A model generated the notes under the pieces. That model was given only the letters and a program-made list of their open reading frames with translations. It did no database searches and was not told where the DNA came from. Below are positions 43,353 to 55,031 of a stretch of 64,000 bases of DNA, in pieces. A program made the position numbers and the translations under genes. The DNA comes from Incurvaria masculella (taxonomy: Eukaryota; Arthropoda; Insecta; Lepidoptera; Incurvariidae), in the NCBI GenBank assembly GCA_946894095.1, contig OX335644.1:11513595-11577594 (forward strand), given 5' to 3'. The number at the start of each line of letters is the position of its first letter. Within the stretch, counting starts at the first letter, position 1.

Positions 43353-43717
43353 TTGTTCACGCCAATATGGCAATGGTGACCTAGGTGGGTAGTTTGCACT
43401 TCACAAGCATTCAATCCCATCCGAAGTTTTTCCTATGCCACGCTCTCTCGCCTACTAGCTGTCACTCCCCGCAAACTATCACCGTGGAGCTCTCGTTGGG
43501 CTCCACGCCCGCAACCCGCCGCGCGCCTGACAACGCTGTGTCGCCGAGTCTGGGCGAAGTGCTGTGCCGCCGAACGCTGTCGCCTGACGTCCAGGAGCTG
43601 GTGCTGCTGGAGGTTGGTGGCTGTTCCTGCTCCTCTGGTGGCCCACTGTGACGTCCTGAGGCTACCGGGCAATGCATCCCCTTAGTTTGTGAAGTGCGAC
43701 TTGCCTGGGCGCGTACA
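43353..43717. repeat. Dispersed repeat with GC-rich core, copy 1
   Basis: It shares TTGTTCACGCCAATATGGCA, TTGCACTTCAC, CCACGCTCTCTCG, GGGCTCCACGCCCGCAACCC, GAGCTGGTGCTGCTGGAG, GTGAAGTGCGAC and CTGGGCGCGTACA with 53,331-53,708. The central frame is open for 88 codons here but shifted in the other copy. Confidence 0.8.
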
Positions 43718-44954
43718 TACCTACTGACGTATCTTGGTTGGTACGCCTCCAAATATAAGATGACCTTTCTACCATCGCTCAACGCGGACACAGTCATTTC
43801 ACAGTCGACATTCCAAAAATATTAACCATCCGATCCTCTTAATTTAGACCATAGAATGGACTCCCGAGGCATTTTCCCCAAATTACGACCTGGGGTCCTT
43901 CCAAAATATAAGGTGTGAAGAATCATCTGACAAGCCGGCATCGTTTTCGCAGCCCCGAACTTCGCAAGCCCATGGCGTCGTCGCGCACATCTTATGTGAA
44001 GTAAACCTTCCTAAATAGGTAACAATGGTGACCAATAATTTTACTTGCAATCTGAACCACGAGCGACAAATGTCTGAGTCGCATTTTCCAACGGGCACGG
44101 GAATACATGGAGTAGAACTACGTTTTTGGTGATGTGGTAGCATGGCGAATGATATCGTGATAATACTGTAATGTGTGAGATGTTACACATTACAGCATTA
44201 TATCGTCTTCATGCTTCAGTTCTAAATAACCTAAACTCTAAGAAACGTATTAGTCAGCTGGAACTGTTTGGAGCAAAACAGTTGAATCATCCAGAAACTT
44301 TGCCAAAAGATGCGTCGGACGGCAACGAAGGAGACGGCGCCGGAGGTGCGGTGCGGCGCCGCCGGTGAAGCGTCCCGCGGGAACTGCAGACGGTGACGTC
44401 AGCGAAGCCGAGCGGGCGTCGACCTCGCGCCGACGTCGCGCCCGCAGCGCGCGGCGTCGTCGCGGCGGCAGCGGTGCGAAGGTAGCGGTGAAAATTCGGC
44501 ATCCCAAATACAGCCAAATAAATACTGACACTGCGGGATATATTGGAATATGGGTGGCGGCGTGAAACTTACCTGCTCCCACACGTCACAGACATGGGTA
44601 CATTCGTAATGTGTGGACATACTAGAGTTAAAATATTTCTATAACTTGAATATGGTGTTTTTAAAAGTAAAGAGCGGCGTGTAGCGTACGGGCGCACGCC
44701 CCTAGTGGAGCTAATATGCCCTCGAGTTCGCACCACAATGCATTTAATGCTATTGAATATTTTATGACATACATAGATTATCATAATAAAACTTGTGTTA
44801 TTCTTTGGTATTCAATGGACAGAAAAGGATTTATATGCGGATATATATTCCGATAAGCTTCATCGTTCTAAACCAAAGTAAAATTATAGGTAGCTGGGAT
44901 TAAATTAAAGTGATTGGTTAAAAATATAAAGTACGCGCGTTGGACTGCTGGACT
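43718..44954. other. Unassigned; GC island at 44,330-44,480
   Basis: The GC island holds a CRE-like TGACGTCA at 44,394. Plus frames 44,171-44,368 (contains KKRISQLELFGAKQLNHPE) and 44,365-44,565 (Arg-rich) are open but have no recognisable domain. A perfect 11-bp-arm hairpin lies at 44,167-44,195. Confidence 0.3.
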
Positions 44955-45235
44955 GAAATGTTACACTAAACTGGATGAAAAACAAGAACAATTTTCAATT
45001 GCCGCTTCGATAATATTTTAATCAAATTCGATAGTATTACCCGGGCGGGCCCGAGTTTCCGTACTATGGAACAGAATCAGAATAAGAAATGGAACAGATT
45101 GTATTCGGGATGAAATGCATTTAAACATCTCAGAGATATAAGGTACATGAACGGGGCGGGAATTGAATGCACGACACCTCTGATATGATTGCGCTGATGA
45201 TTGTCTCAACAAAACTGCAAGCCAACATGTTGAAA
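44955..45235 (-). mobile_element. SINE, tRNA-headed type, degraded
   Basis: CAATTTTCAATTGCCGCTTC, ACCCGGGCGGGCCCG, GGGATGAAATGCATTTAAAC, CATGAACGGGGCGGGAATTG and ACACCTCTGATAT run in the reversed order of 29,292-29,692. The B-box region is decayed. Confidence 0.6.
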
Positions 45236-45390
45236 TATTCATTTGAGGGTTCTAGCCGTCCCGTGTCGTCGTAAATAACAACCATTTTAGAGTATTTTGC
45301 TTGGCTTCGTGAGGTACTCCTGCAGATTCGCTACCATTGACTCGCCTAAAACGACCTTTTTTTTTAATTAACTATACGTCACTTTATTAA

Positions 45391-45860
45391 GGCGCTAGGA
45401 CTAGCCAACTACTCGCGCCATACAAATGCACTTTTTAACAAATGTAATAATATGTAGTGAAACGCTTCAGCAAATCCAAATAGAACTCCAGACTGATAAT
45501 GGATTGTTAATATTTTTTTATTCCATCATTTATTTAAATAATAATAAAAATTAAAAAGTTGATTTTTCTCATTAGAAATCTGAAAGTAATTCGATTTCTA
45601 GATATAAGCAAAAACAGCATATATGCATAAACAAAAAATTCCATTTGCTTTTAGATTTCTACATTTAGTCAAAAAAGTTCGGAAATGGACACCGTTTCCG
45701 CAATGTATTTTGTATAGAAAAAGGAAACTACATTAACGAAAATAATTCGATTCCTAGACAAGGAATCATATATTGTAAGGATGACACTTATAATCGTCAG
45801 ACTTAGTTAGTTAACTTGGGGTGCCTCGTCTAACTTTGCGATTTGGCTAGTACCAGGCCC
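45391..45860. mobile_element. TTAA-flanked MITE, second family, full copy (470 bp)
   Basis: TTAA at 45,387-45,390 and 45,861-45,864 flank ends GGCGCTAGGACTAGCCAA and the inverse of TTGGCTAGTACCAGGCCC. The left 200 bp recurs at 53,764-53,961. The right 270 bp recurs inverted at 49,645-49,920. It is non-coding. Confidence 0.75.
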
Positions 45861-45864
45861 TTAA

Positions 45865-47726
45865 CAAGTCAAATGTGTCGCTGTCTGTAATTTACCTATA
45901 TTATATGCTTTCGTCTGGAAAGTCGAAAGCTGTCTACTGTTTCTATTTTAATTGCTTGTGTGATTTGATGAAGTCTTTTATTAAACAATGACGGATTATG
46001 GGACGCCAGCATTGAGTTAATATTTACCTGAATGGACGCCAGAGACCATTGATGTACTGACATCATTTGCCTCATTGCTTACACGCAAGGTAAGTAGAAC
46101 TAGTAATCGTTCCCAGTGTTAACAGCGTAACGAGTAAGCGCTGGCCCCGTTCTTTGACCTTTGCAAGTTCTAAGAATTCAGTTTATTATGGAATCACAGA
46201 GGGGGCCGCTGGGATGCCAGATCGAAATCAGTCTTATATTCTCGTGAGAGCACTGTCATAGGTCGCGTTGTGACAAATGTCAAGCCATGTGGGTGCTTTT
46301 ATAGACTTACGTAAACCTAATTTTTCTGCCGCCCAAGACATCGCTTCAAAATCAATGAATATTTTAATAAATCGAACAAAGCATAAATAGAAAAAGTACA
46401 TTACAAAGCCCAGCCGAGGTTTAGAAATGTGCTTATATTCTTGACAGTAAAAGAACAAAGGAATTCTTAATACCAACAGCTCGACATAAACTACAATAAA
46501 AACGTAAATTAACATCAAGGACGTAAAGGATAGGCGGACGAACCGACAGACCCTACTAATCACAACAGTAAACATTCCAAATCGGTTGTCTACAACGGAT
46601 GAGATCAGATGATCTGCTTAGAACCAGCAGCTGCTAGAAATAAACATCGCCAAGCCGACATGTTTAGCTGACTTCGTCTACTATATATAACTTTTCATTA
46701 TATAAGGCGAAGTGTTAAAGTATTCGCTACACATTTTATAGCAATTACACTTCTGGATCTGGCAAAACGTTTACCCAATTATAAAAGTGAAGAAGCAAGC
46801 AGTACTACAAGGCGGATTCACACCTAACTAAGCAACAATCACTAAATAAAATTGTAAGATCCAGCGTATACCAAAGTGTTTAAAGAGATATTGCATTAAT
46901 GTTAAGGAAATACTCAAACTAGCAGTTTGCTAGTCATTATAAACATCGAGGTAGAAACACAATTAGTCTTCTTCGACATTTTCAAAAAAGATTATATCGA
47001 AGTAATTATTAGTATTATCTTTGATTATATTATCGGCTACGTCATGACGTAAGTAAATCGTTAGTTCTGTTCTTTCTTGTTTCTACTCTAGTAATTCAAG
47101 TAAAGTGTAACATATCTTTGCTATTTCAAATGAAATCATCGTTATTTCACTCGATACATTCATTGAGGAAAAGTTTAGGTCGCTGCATGTATTGATTGGT
47201 TGCGGTGCTTCTACGTGTCGGATTACAAGCTGATTGAAAGTGTCAGTTTATATTTATTGAACGATACAAACAGCTAGACTTCCATAAAATGCATCATCCG
47301 ATTTAGAACCGAGGGGGGTGGACAAGCGATAGAAGAAAACAGCACGCTGTGATGTCCGTTGGCGCGCCGGATGTTGGCACGTGGGCGGGAGGCGGCGATG
47401 CCGTGGTCAAAATAAACAATGTATTCCATCAACATCGGGCATCGGGGGGCTTGTTTCTAATGGAAATGGGCATTTTTACAGGGTGAGACAGCATCGACTA
47501 CGTTCATTTCAGGTTCAAGGAAGCCACGATAACGATATAATATTTTTTTTCCGAACCCCAAAGAATTATTATAGATGTTCCCGTTGAAGTCACGAGACCA
47601 GATCAGATAGTTGAGGGCGTGATTAGAGCCGATTACGTTCTGTTTGATACTTTACGAATTTAGATAATCAAAAAAGTTAAGTAAAATGCTTGGATTCGAG
47701 GTCTTAAAAAAAAATTTAAAAGTTAT
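45865..47726. other. Unassigned; holds a solitary 26-bp motif at 46,998-47,023
   Basis: CGAAGTAATTATTAGTATTA, TCTTTG is the same motif found in large-repeat copies A and B. Otherwise AT-rich, with a 113-codon hydrophobic minus frame (46,234-46,575) that has no family signature. Confidence 0.35.
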
Positions 47727-47922
47727 TAAGGGGCTTTTTTCCCTACTGCTAAGCTAGGTTTTCACCAAGTGCTGATTTATATTTATCGATAGGACCCTTA
47801 TTACTAAAGTGCTGATTATCGTGTACTGGTATTGCTTGCAAACTGCTATGAAAGGCGAGATATGTGGCGATTAACCTAAACAGCAGTAGGTAAAAAAGGC
47901 CCTTTAGACTTTGGTTCTTTGA
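47727..47922. mobile_element. MITE with 22-bp TIRs (AAGGGGCTTTTTTCCCTACT)
   Basis: AGGGGCTTTTTTCCCTACTG, CT is matched inverted by AGCAGTAGGTAAAAAAGGCC, CTT. Internal GTGCTGATTTATATTTATCG and TGTACTGGTATTG link it to 38,361-38,645. Confidence 0.7.
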
Positions 47923-48394
47923 TTTCTCAATTATGGCAAATATTAATAAAAATGTATATTTAAAGAATCAACAACGAATAAGAGCGTCAGACCGTTATCG
48001 TATCTTACATCTATTTGAGATTTCAAAAATGAATTTTAGGTTTTTCAAAAGTAATAAAACTGTTGTTACTCGAAAAAGTTACTTATTATTGCTTGCCTCC
48101 TGAAATGTATATGTAGTCGATACTGGCCCAACCTGTATACTCCCTCCCTATTGTAGTCAGTGAGTTTGAAGTGGCTTTGGGCTGGACCGGAAGCTGTGAG
48201 CGGACTTCCAAATCGCGGTTGGGGCATGTGCTCAGGGAGAGGCGGTGGCGGTAGCGGCGGCCACTCATCGCTACCATGAAACACTTGAATTCTCCGTCTC
48301 GAAAATAGATCTTCTTACCCTCCTTGGTATGCTGTGCTTTCTGGAGTACCGATGATTGTATAGTTCGTTAGGATGCATAAACGTTTTCTAGCTG
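47923..48394. other. Unassigned; possible Pro-rich exon on the minus strand at 48,120-48,284
   Basis: The minus frame reads MFHGSDEWPPLPPPPLPEHM, then PQPRFGSPLTASGPAQSHFK, LTDYNREGV. Composition is unlike the AT-rich surroundings and could be an exon, but no clear splice acceptor precedes it and I cannot name the protein. Confidence 0.25.
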
Positions 48395-48580
48395 AGGCAC
48401 CGGGCTCCGCTCGGAGCAATTTTAACCTAACCTACCAGCTCCAATTTCGAATCTAAACCACCAACCGGGAAACCATCCGAGGCCCACTAAAATACTAAAA
48501 AAAGTCATCAAAATCGGCCCAGCCGTTTAGGAGGAATGACTGTGCGTGTACAGAAGAATTTTATAAAATACTTTTAGATA
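48395..48580 (+). repeat. Dispersed retroposon-like repeat, diverged copy
   Basis: CACCGGGCTCCGCTCGGAGC, CATCAAAATCGGCCCAGCCG, TTTAGGAGGAATGACTGTGC resemble 40,865-41,134. Confidence 0.4.
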
Positions 48581-49640
48581 AAATAACGCTTACGATCTAC
48601 CGAATTAGTGCTGGCAAAAAGCCCTCGTTTAATGTTTTCCGTATCATTTAAAATTTACGGCTCCGCATATCCATGCCTTATTGGCCAACGCGCCTTTATA
48701 GACGGTAATAAATTCTTGGTATGACAATTAAATAATGCAATAAAATTTGTGACCAAATTAATGCATCTATATATGCTATACCTTATACGGCCCCTATAAT
48801 ACAATAACGACCTATGAAAAAGTACAGTCAAACCAAAAAATCTCATAACAATTTAACAGGATAATTATAGAAATGTGTAATACATGGCTAATGCTTCATT
48901 TTATATGCTCGTCTTATTAACAGATCCACGTCAAAAATACTCAATTTTAATTCAAACAAAAAAAATAACCATTTGGTTCTCCTGGATCTAAAATTAGAAC
49001 GACACTAGCTATGGAAAGAGGTAAAGGACTTTAATTTACTTAAATAATGAATGATTATTATAACTCGTTGACTAGTAGAGCATAGAGCTCGAAAATCCCT
49101 AAAGTTCTTATACGCGGCTCTAGCTATACAATAAGATTATATATGTACAATTTAGCCCAACAAAGCAAAGTATGTTCAATATCTCCTTACACAGGCTGCA
49201 CGTTCTTGATCGCTAGTACGGCGCACGAGCCGTGCAGGGAAGGAGCTGGAGGCGCGGGGTGGTGGAAATGATGGACTTCTTAGACAGGCCGTATATTGCT
49301 AAATATAAAGGGAATAGTATTGGTTTTGAACGAACAGTTGTTTAAATGTGCTTTAATATTTTTCTAAATCCATTTAGTTGGTGCTGAATTATCTGTATAT
49401 TGACATATAAACATTATTCTTATATGTATATGAGGGCCCTTAAAGAAATTAGCTCTGGCTTTTACAGCTTACTTTAGACATATATTAAAGAAGAAAGGTT
49501 AGATTAGATTGCTAACGTCACACCAGTGTCGAATAGGGATAATAAAAGTCCAAAGGTGGCGTTGCAATTCATTGCATACTCCGTATATTAAATAGAAACC
49601 AATGAATATCAATGATTACGATGACAATTTATAATTTAAA
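48581..49640. other. Unassigned AT-rich DNA
   Basis: No coding or repeat signals were recognised. Confidence 0.4.
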
Positions 49641-49644
49641 TTAA

Positions 49645-49920
49645 GGCCCTGGTACTAGCCAAATCGCAAAGTTAGACGAGGCACCCCAAGTTAACTAACT
49701 AAGTCTGACGATTATAAGTGTCATTCTTACAATATATGATTCCTTGTCTAGGAATCGACCTATTTTCGTTAATGTATGTTTCCTTTTTCTATACAAAATA
49801 CATTGCGGAAACGGTGTCCATTTCCGAACTTTTTTGACTAAATGTAGAAATCTAAAAGCAAATGGATTTTTTTGTTTATGCATATATGCTGTTTTTGCTT
49901 ATATCTAGAAATCGAATTAC
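49645..49920 (-). mobile_element. TTAA MITE second family, right half only
   Basis: TTAA (49,641-49,644) then GGCCCTGGTACTAGCCAAAT begins the inverted right half of 45,391-45,860. It stops at the TAC that corresponds to GTAATTCG (45,586 onward). The next bases ATATATAAAAATCGATGTGT look like a Helitron-type 5' end. Confidence 0.7.
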
Positions 49921-50924
49921 ATATATAAAAATCGATGTGTGTGGCCTTGTGTATATATTATGGATTCCAAAACGGCTGGACCGACGGGCAATCCTGAACG
50001 TTTAGAAACTCCGCGCGGATGAATGTCAAAAGTGCCGAGTATAAACACATTAATAATTACCTCAGGGGTATTTTCAAATGTTTAAAATTACCCTTGTATG
50101 GGGAGTGTAATTTTCAGATGCTTGTGGAACCACCTCATAGCCGCATCACTATAAATCGTGCATAATGAAGTTCTATGGTAGAGCCATACGTGGCTCCTAA
50201 TGAGGTCACGGACATCCACGCCTTAGCAGTTGAAAGGCAACCATCTGACGAATGTGTCATGATGTATATGTGTTTGCTAGTATTTTATAAATTTATTGCA
50301 TAAATTTAAAAAATAACAAATAATTAAACCTAAATAAAAATAATTCTCCATTCGGGTACCTATTTCACATAGTTCTCATTTAAGTAAACATTTTTGCGTC
50401 TGTGCAAATTGGAGTAACTTGATTCCCAATTTCCGCGTGTATCAAGTTTGCACGGCACTATAGACGAAAAGGCAACCAAATAAAGTTGTTTTGTATACAT
50501 GTGGACATTGTGGACATGAGTAGGTACGCACGGCCGCTTTCATATCTCACACAATATTTCCCGCCAATTCGGACATTTCAGCATAGAGTGAGAGTTACCT
50601 GGCGCTGCGCCGACGGCGGATCGGCGGGCGGGGTGAAGGCGCAAGGGTGTGAAATTTTCGGCGTAGTAAGTAGGACGAAGCTATAAGAAAGAAGAAGACG
50701 GTCAACTACGTTCAGCTGGGAGTGGGGCGCGACGCAACGCAACGCAGTCATTCAACCCACATACCTAACATATAATATATTCAACCGACTGTGAATGCTT
50801 CAGTGATTTTGCGAGCTTCTATTGCGACATATTTAAACTTCACGCGGCTTGTTTTCTGGACTTTCCTTTGCCTGAATTTTGTATTAAGAAATATCGACAT
50901 AGAATAGGGCTTTTTTCCTTATAT
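49921..50924. other. Unassigned; possible Helitron-like 5' end at the left
   Basis: ATATATAAAAATCGATGTGT, GGATTCCAAAACGGCTGGAC resembles Helitron-type 5' sequence. Its 3' end is not found. A GC patch lies at 50,595-50,650. Confidence 0.3.
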
Positions 50925-51003
50925 ATTACGGCTACATTGAACTGGATCGAAAACTGTGGACATATTTCGTTTTCGCTTCGATCATTGTTCATGCAGTCAT
51001 AAC
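50925..51003 (-). mobile_element. SINE fragment
   Basis: ACGGCTACATTGAACTGGAT, GTGGACATATTTCGTTTTCG and CTTCGATCATTGTTCATGCA match the body reversed. It lies directly before a MINE-2 end. Confidence 0.55.
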
Positions 51004-51008
51004 ACTGG

Positions 51009-51160
51009 AAAAACCGGCCAAGTGCGAGTCGGACTCGCACACGAAGGGTTCCGTACCATCTTAAGAGATTTAACACAAAACACATTTTTTGTATGGTATG
51101 TTTTAAATTTTACTTATTTCTTCGAAAACTTCGGCTGCCTACCTACTCAGATATATTTTT
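51009..51160 (+). mobile_element. MINE-2-type MITE, 5' part
   Basis: AAAAACCGGCCAAGTGCGAG, GGACTCGCACACGAAGGG, TTCCGTACCATCTTAAGAG are intact. A decayed middle with CGGCTGCCTACCTACTCAGA follows. The GACG tract and 3' end are absent. Confidence 0.7.
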
Positions 51161-52193
51161 TTATCAAGAGCCAATTTCCGGAAATTTTGGATTACATATT
51201 CATCTAGTTTATTGCAACAAATATTGGAAAAGAAAGATGAAAATATTGGTGATTAATATTAAAGAAGTAAATCATAATAATCAAGTAATATAGTAGGTAT
51301 TTTTTGGTTTTATAAATATGTAAAAACTCAATAAATTATTTAATAGGCCAGAAATACGGTTACATAAAATTTGCTTTATTTTGACTTGTAAGACAATTTT
51401 GAATGTAAATATGGTTGTTAAAAATATTCAAAATGGTTTTGCATGGACTTTATTTAACTTTGAATTAAGCATTTTTTTAAGAAACATTTTTTTTTACATC
51501 AGCAGCGTCATTAAAATAATGCAAAGTTGTCAACACCGGCTAGGTATCACATCATGCAAATATTTGCAATCGTCAAATATTACAATTGAATGTCATTTAA
51601 TCACAACGTTTGTTAGTTCATGTTAAAACGGTAATCTGAACCATTTCACCCGGAAATGAAATACATGGTACTAAATGCTATTTATTAACGCTCGGTATAC
51701 CTACTAACTAAATTGATAACCACCAAGATATTAAATTAGTAGGTAGTGTTATACGTCTTTGAACACCACAAAGAATCCAAAAGAAACGGGGGTAATGTCT
51801 AGAATGATACGTGATTACCTACGCGACCGTACTGAGCGGCGCGGAGGCGGTGGCGGAGGGAGCGGGGCGGTGCAGCTGAAAACATTATCTATTCATTTTG
51901 CATTGAAGAATAGGTAATCGACTCGTAGAGCACACCTGCGCGAGTTAGGTATTTACGCGGTGGCAGCGCGGCGGTAGAGGCGGCGGGCGGCGGGCGGTGG
52001 CGCCGGCGACGATCGGCAAAGATCGGCCGTCGCAAGTCCCCATGCGCCAAAACAGAAGCGAAATCGAAAGACAAGCATAGAAAATACATTGATCCCTTTC
52101 ACTCAGGCTACTTGTGTCACGTGGTACGGGTTCAAAGTCTACTTTAGTGAGCAATGAGAGCGGTCGTGCGTACCTACTACAATACATAGGAAC
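51161..52193. other. Unassigned; GC-rich block at 51,955-52,040
   Basis: No gene is recognised. The GC-rich block could be a promoter or exon. Confidence 0.3.
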
Positions 52194-52500
52194 TATTTGC
52201 CATGCCAGGACCTTCATTATATTGCTCGGCGACATTGAACTGGGTGGAAAATACAGACAATTTTCATTACCGCTTCGACCATCGTCCATTCAACGTGATG
52301 GTACCCGCCCGGGTGGGATTAACCCTACCACCTAATAAATAAGGAAGGGGGACCTACAGTGTTGTTTTATTTGGGGAATATACAGTTCTCAAACAAACAA
52401 ACGTAAATTAGTTACGTGGAATCCGAACCCTGGCCAGCCTTACCGGTCAAAAACCCACCCAGAGCTTCACCCAGCTTATCGAACCGCAAGGCGTCGCGCC
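52194..52500 (-). mobile_element. SINE, body with a ~50-bp insert and an unclear head
   Basis: TGCCATGCCAGGACCTTCAT, TTTTCATTACCGCTTCGACC, CATTCAACGTGATGG, CCCTACCACCTAATAAATAA and GGGGGACCTACAG are standard. About 50 foreign bases (to CGTAAATTAG) then precede TTACGTGGAATCCGAACCC. The head (reversed: GGCGCGACGCCTTGCGG, GTGGGTTTTTGACCGGTA) is diverged from the 5S-type. Confidence 0.6.
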
Positions 52501-52971
52501 TCACTTCTTATGATTATGTAGCCTTAAGTTGTTTGCAAAATCCATGCAAATATTATACCAATGCAAAATCTCAATAGCATGCAAATTGAATGCGTTTGAT
52601 ATTCATGAAACGTGCACACGACACTTCCGGATGAGTCAACAATACATTGAACGAAATCAATAGCTGCAGGACGAGAAATTATGTACTACCTGTGTGAGTT
52701 GGTGCAGAGGAAGGTCAAATCATTTGAATTTCAAGGTATTGATAAGAGCCGATTGCGTTTAGTTTGAAAAGGGCTTCATTAAAACAACATTTCACTAAAC
52801 TAAAAACTATCATTAACAGGATAAGTTTCAGATACACTAATTAACTATTGAAGTTATTTTTTATACATTTGGATGGGTTATGTTTATTTAGTGAGAATGA
52901 TGCATTACTGCTAGGAAGATCAGAGAAAAAATATGCCAAGAAATTATAAAGCATAGATTTAGATGCAACGT
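52501..52971. other. Unassigned DNA
   Basis: No supported feature was found. Confidence 0.4.
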
Positions 52972-53275
52972 AAAAACCGGCCAATTGCGAGTCGGACTCG
53001 CACCCGAAGGGTTCCGTACCATCGTACAAGATTTAACACTAAAAATAACGTTTTTTGTATCGAGACCCCCTTTAATTTTTGTTTTTTTTTTTATTTTACC
53101 TATTTTTTGTTATAGCGGCAAAATAAATACACACTCTGTGAAAATTTCAGCTGCCTACCTATTACGGTTCATGAGATACAGCCCTGTGACAGACGGACGC
53201 ACGGACGGACGGACGGACAGCGGAACCTTAGTAATAGGGTTCCGTTGGCACCCTTTGGGTACGGAACCCTAAAAA
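52972..53275 (+). mobile_element. MINE-2-type MITE, full length
   Basis: AAAAACCGGCCAATTGCGAG through CACCCGAAGGGTTCCGTACC, CAGCCCTGTGACAGACGGAC, a short GACG tract and GGGTACGGAACCCTAAAAA. All landmark segments are present. Confidence 0.85.
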
Positions 53276-53330
53276 CCTAGCCGCAAACTTCTTATTTTCG
53301 CTGGTACTATGACATTTCTAATCAGCGCCA

Positions 53331-53708
53331 TTGTTCACGCCAATATGGCATGGGTGACCTATGTGGGTAGTTTGCGAGGTAGTTTGCACTTCACGAGCAT
53401 TCAATCCCATCCGAAGTTCTTCCTGTGCCACGCTCTCTCGGCTACTAGCTGTCAAGCATGGTGCACGCGTGCGCCGCGTCCCCGCAATCTTTCATCGTGG
53501 AGCTCTCGTAGGGCTCCACGCCCGCAACCCGCCGCGCGCCTGACCAAGCTGTGCCGCCGAACGCTGTCCCGGGACCCGACGTCTAGGAGCTGGTGCTGCT
53601 GGAGGTAGGTGGCTGTTCCTACTCCTTTGGTGCCCGCTGTGACGTCCCAAGGCTCCCGGGCATTGAAACTCCTTCGCTCGTGAAGTGCGACCTGCCTGGG
53701 CGCGTACA
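53331..53708. repeat. Dispersed repeat with GC-rich core, copy 2
   Basis: It aligns with 43,353-43,717. The 13-bp inverted ends GCACTTCACGAGC (53,386-53,398) and GCTCGTGAAGTGC (53,676-53,688) are perfect in this copy. The core has a donor-like GGAG then GTAGGT. Confidence 0.8.
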
Positions 53709-53763
53709 GCCATCTCTGGTCGCTGCTCAAACTATCAAATTTTGGCTTAATGAAAACGTTTAA

Positions 53764-53961
53764 GGCGCTAGGACTAGCCAACTACTCGCGCCATACAAAT
53801 GCACTTTTTAACAAATGTAATAATATGTAGTGAAACGCTTCAGCAAATCCAAATAGAACTCCAGACTGATAATGGATTGTTAATATTTTTTTATTCCATC
53901 ATTTATTTAAATAATAATAAAAATTAAAAAGTTGATTTTTCTCATTAGAAATCTGAAAGTA
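53764..53961 (+). mobile_element. TTAA MITE second family, left half only
   Basis: TTAA (53,760-53,763) then GGCGCTAGGACTAGCCAACT is essentially identical to 45,391-45,588. It ends at CTGAAAGTA, where the full copy continues ATTCG. Confidence 0.75.
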
Positions 53962-54123
53962 CATACGTATATAGTTAACTATATTTATTGTATTAGATAT
54001 CAGTCAATCAATACAACTAATTCCACAATAAATAGGGTGGAGCAGGAGTCGTCCCCCACTATTCCCCGCTTGTATACACCTAAAGATTTTATTTTTTTGT
54101 AACTCGTCTCAGTTTCTATGTTT

Positions 54124-54416
54124 AAAAAACGGTCAAGCGCGAGTCGGACTTGCACACGAAGGGTTCCGTACCATCTTACAAGATTTAATAAAAAAAAGAC
54201 ATTTTTTCGTATGGGGCGCCCCTTTAATTTTTTTTTTGTTTTTTTTTTATTTTACCTATTTGTTGTTATAGCGGCAAAATAAATACACACTCCGTGAAAA
54301 TTTCAGCTGCCTACCTATTACGGTTCACGAGATACACCCCTGTGACGGACGGACGGACAGCGGAGGCTTAGTAATAGGGTTCCGGTTTCACCCTTTGGGT
54401 ACGTAACCCTAAAAAA
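54124..54416 (+). mobile_element. MINE-2-type MITE, full length
   Basis: AAAAAACGGTCAAGCGCGAG, GCACACGAAGGGTTCCGTAC, CACTCCGTGAAAATTTCAGC, a short GACG tract and GGGTACGTAACCCTAAAAAA. Confidence 0.82.
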
Positions 54417-55031
54417 CCATTTTGTAAGCAGGCATTTATTGATTGCCCGATGTAGATTAAAAAAAATAATGTACCTGTTCCGAATGATTTTCCAACGTCA
54501 TAGCCTTTGGTCCCACCGAGCACATGGGGGCTACACAACTGTCGTTTCGTATGCCTCTATCTCGGTTCTCTTATAATTTCCCAATGCAATTGCTTGTTAG
54601 TAAGCACCCGAAAGTATTTTTTACTGGGTACAAATAATCGCATATTCATATAATTGTATGAATGCAAAGGTCATTAGTATATAATATTTACAACTTCAAA
54701 TATGTTACGAAGGCCATAATAACATTCAAAGTAATAATCCGCAACAGATATTGGTTGCCAGCAGATAAATCCAACTGCAATCACAATAATGCACGCAGTT
54801 CAAGTTGCTGTCAAACAGTCACCCGACCGCCGTATATTAACCGGTTGGGATCGGCCGGGCCCGCGCCCGCGCCCGCTCCCGCCGCTCTCCGAGAGCTGCC
54901 TGCCCAACTGCTGGAACTATAATATCACTTCTACAGGCCAAGAGTGAGCTCTCAAGAAGTAAACTTTGAAATATGCGATCAATTTATAAATCGTACAGAA
55001 TTATAATATCCGGCTTAGGGGTGAATATATA
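54417..55031. other. Unassigned; GC patch at 54,855-54,915
   Basis: No gene is supported. The Pro/Ala-rich open frame there reflects GC-rich composition. Confidence 0.35.

Noticed and set aside
46234..46575. 113-codon hydrophobic minus frame as a membrane protein
   Set aside because: AT-rich DNA often yields hydrophobic open frames; there is no family signature, promoter or conservation evidence.
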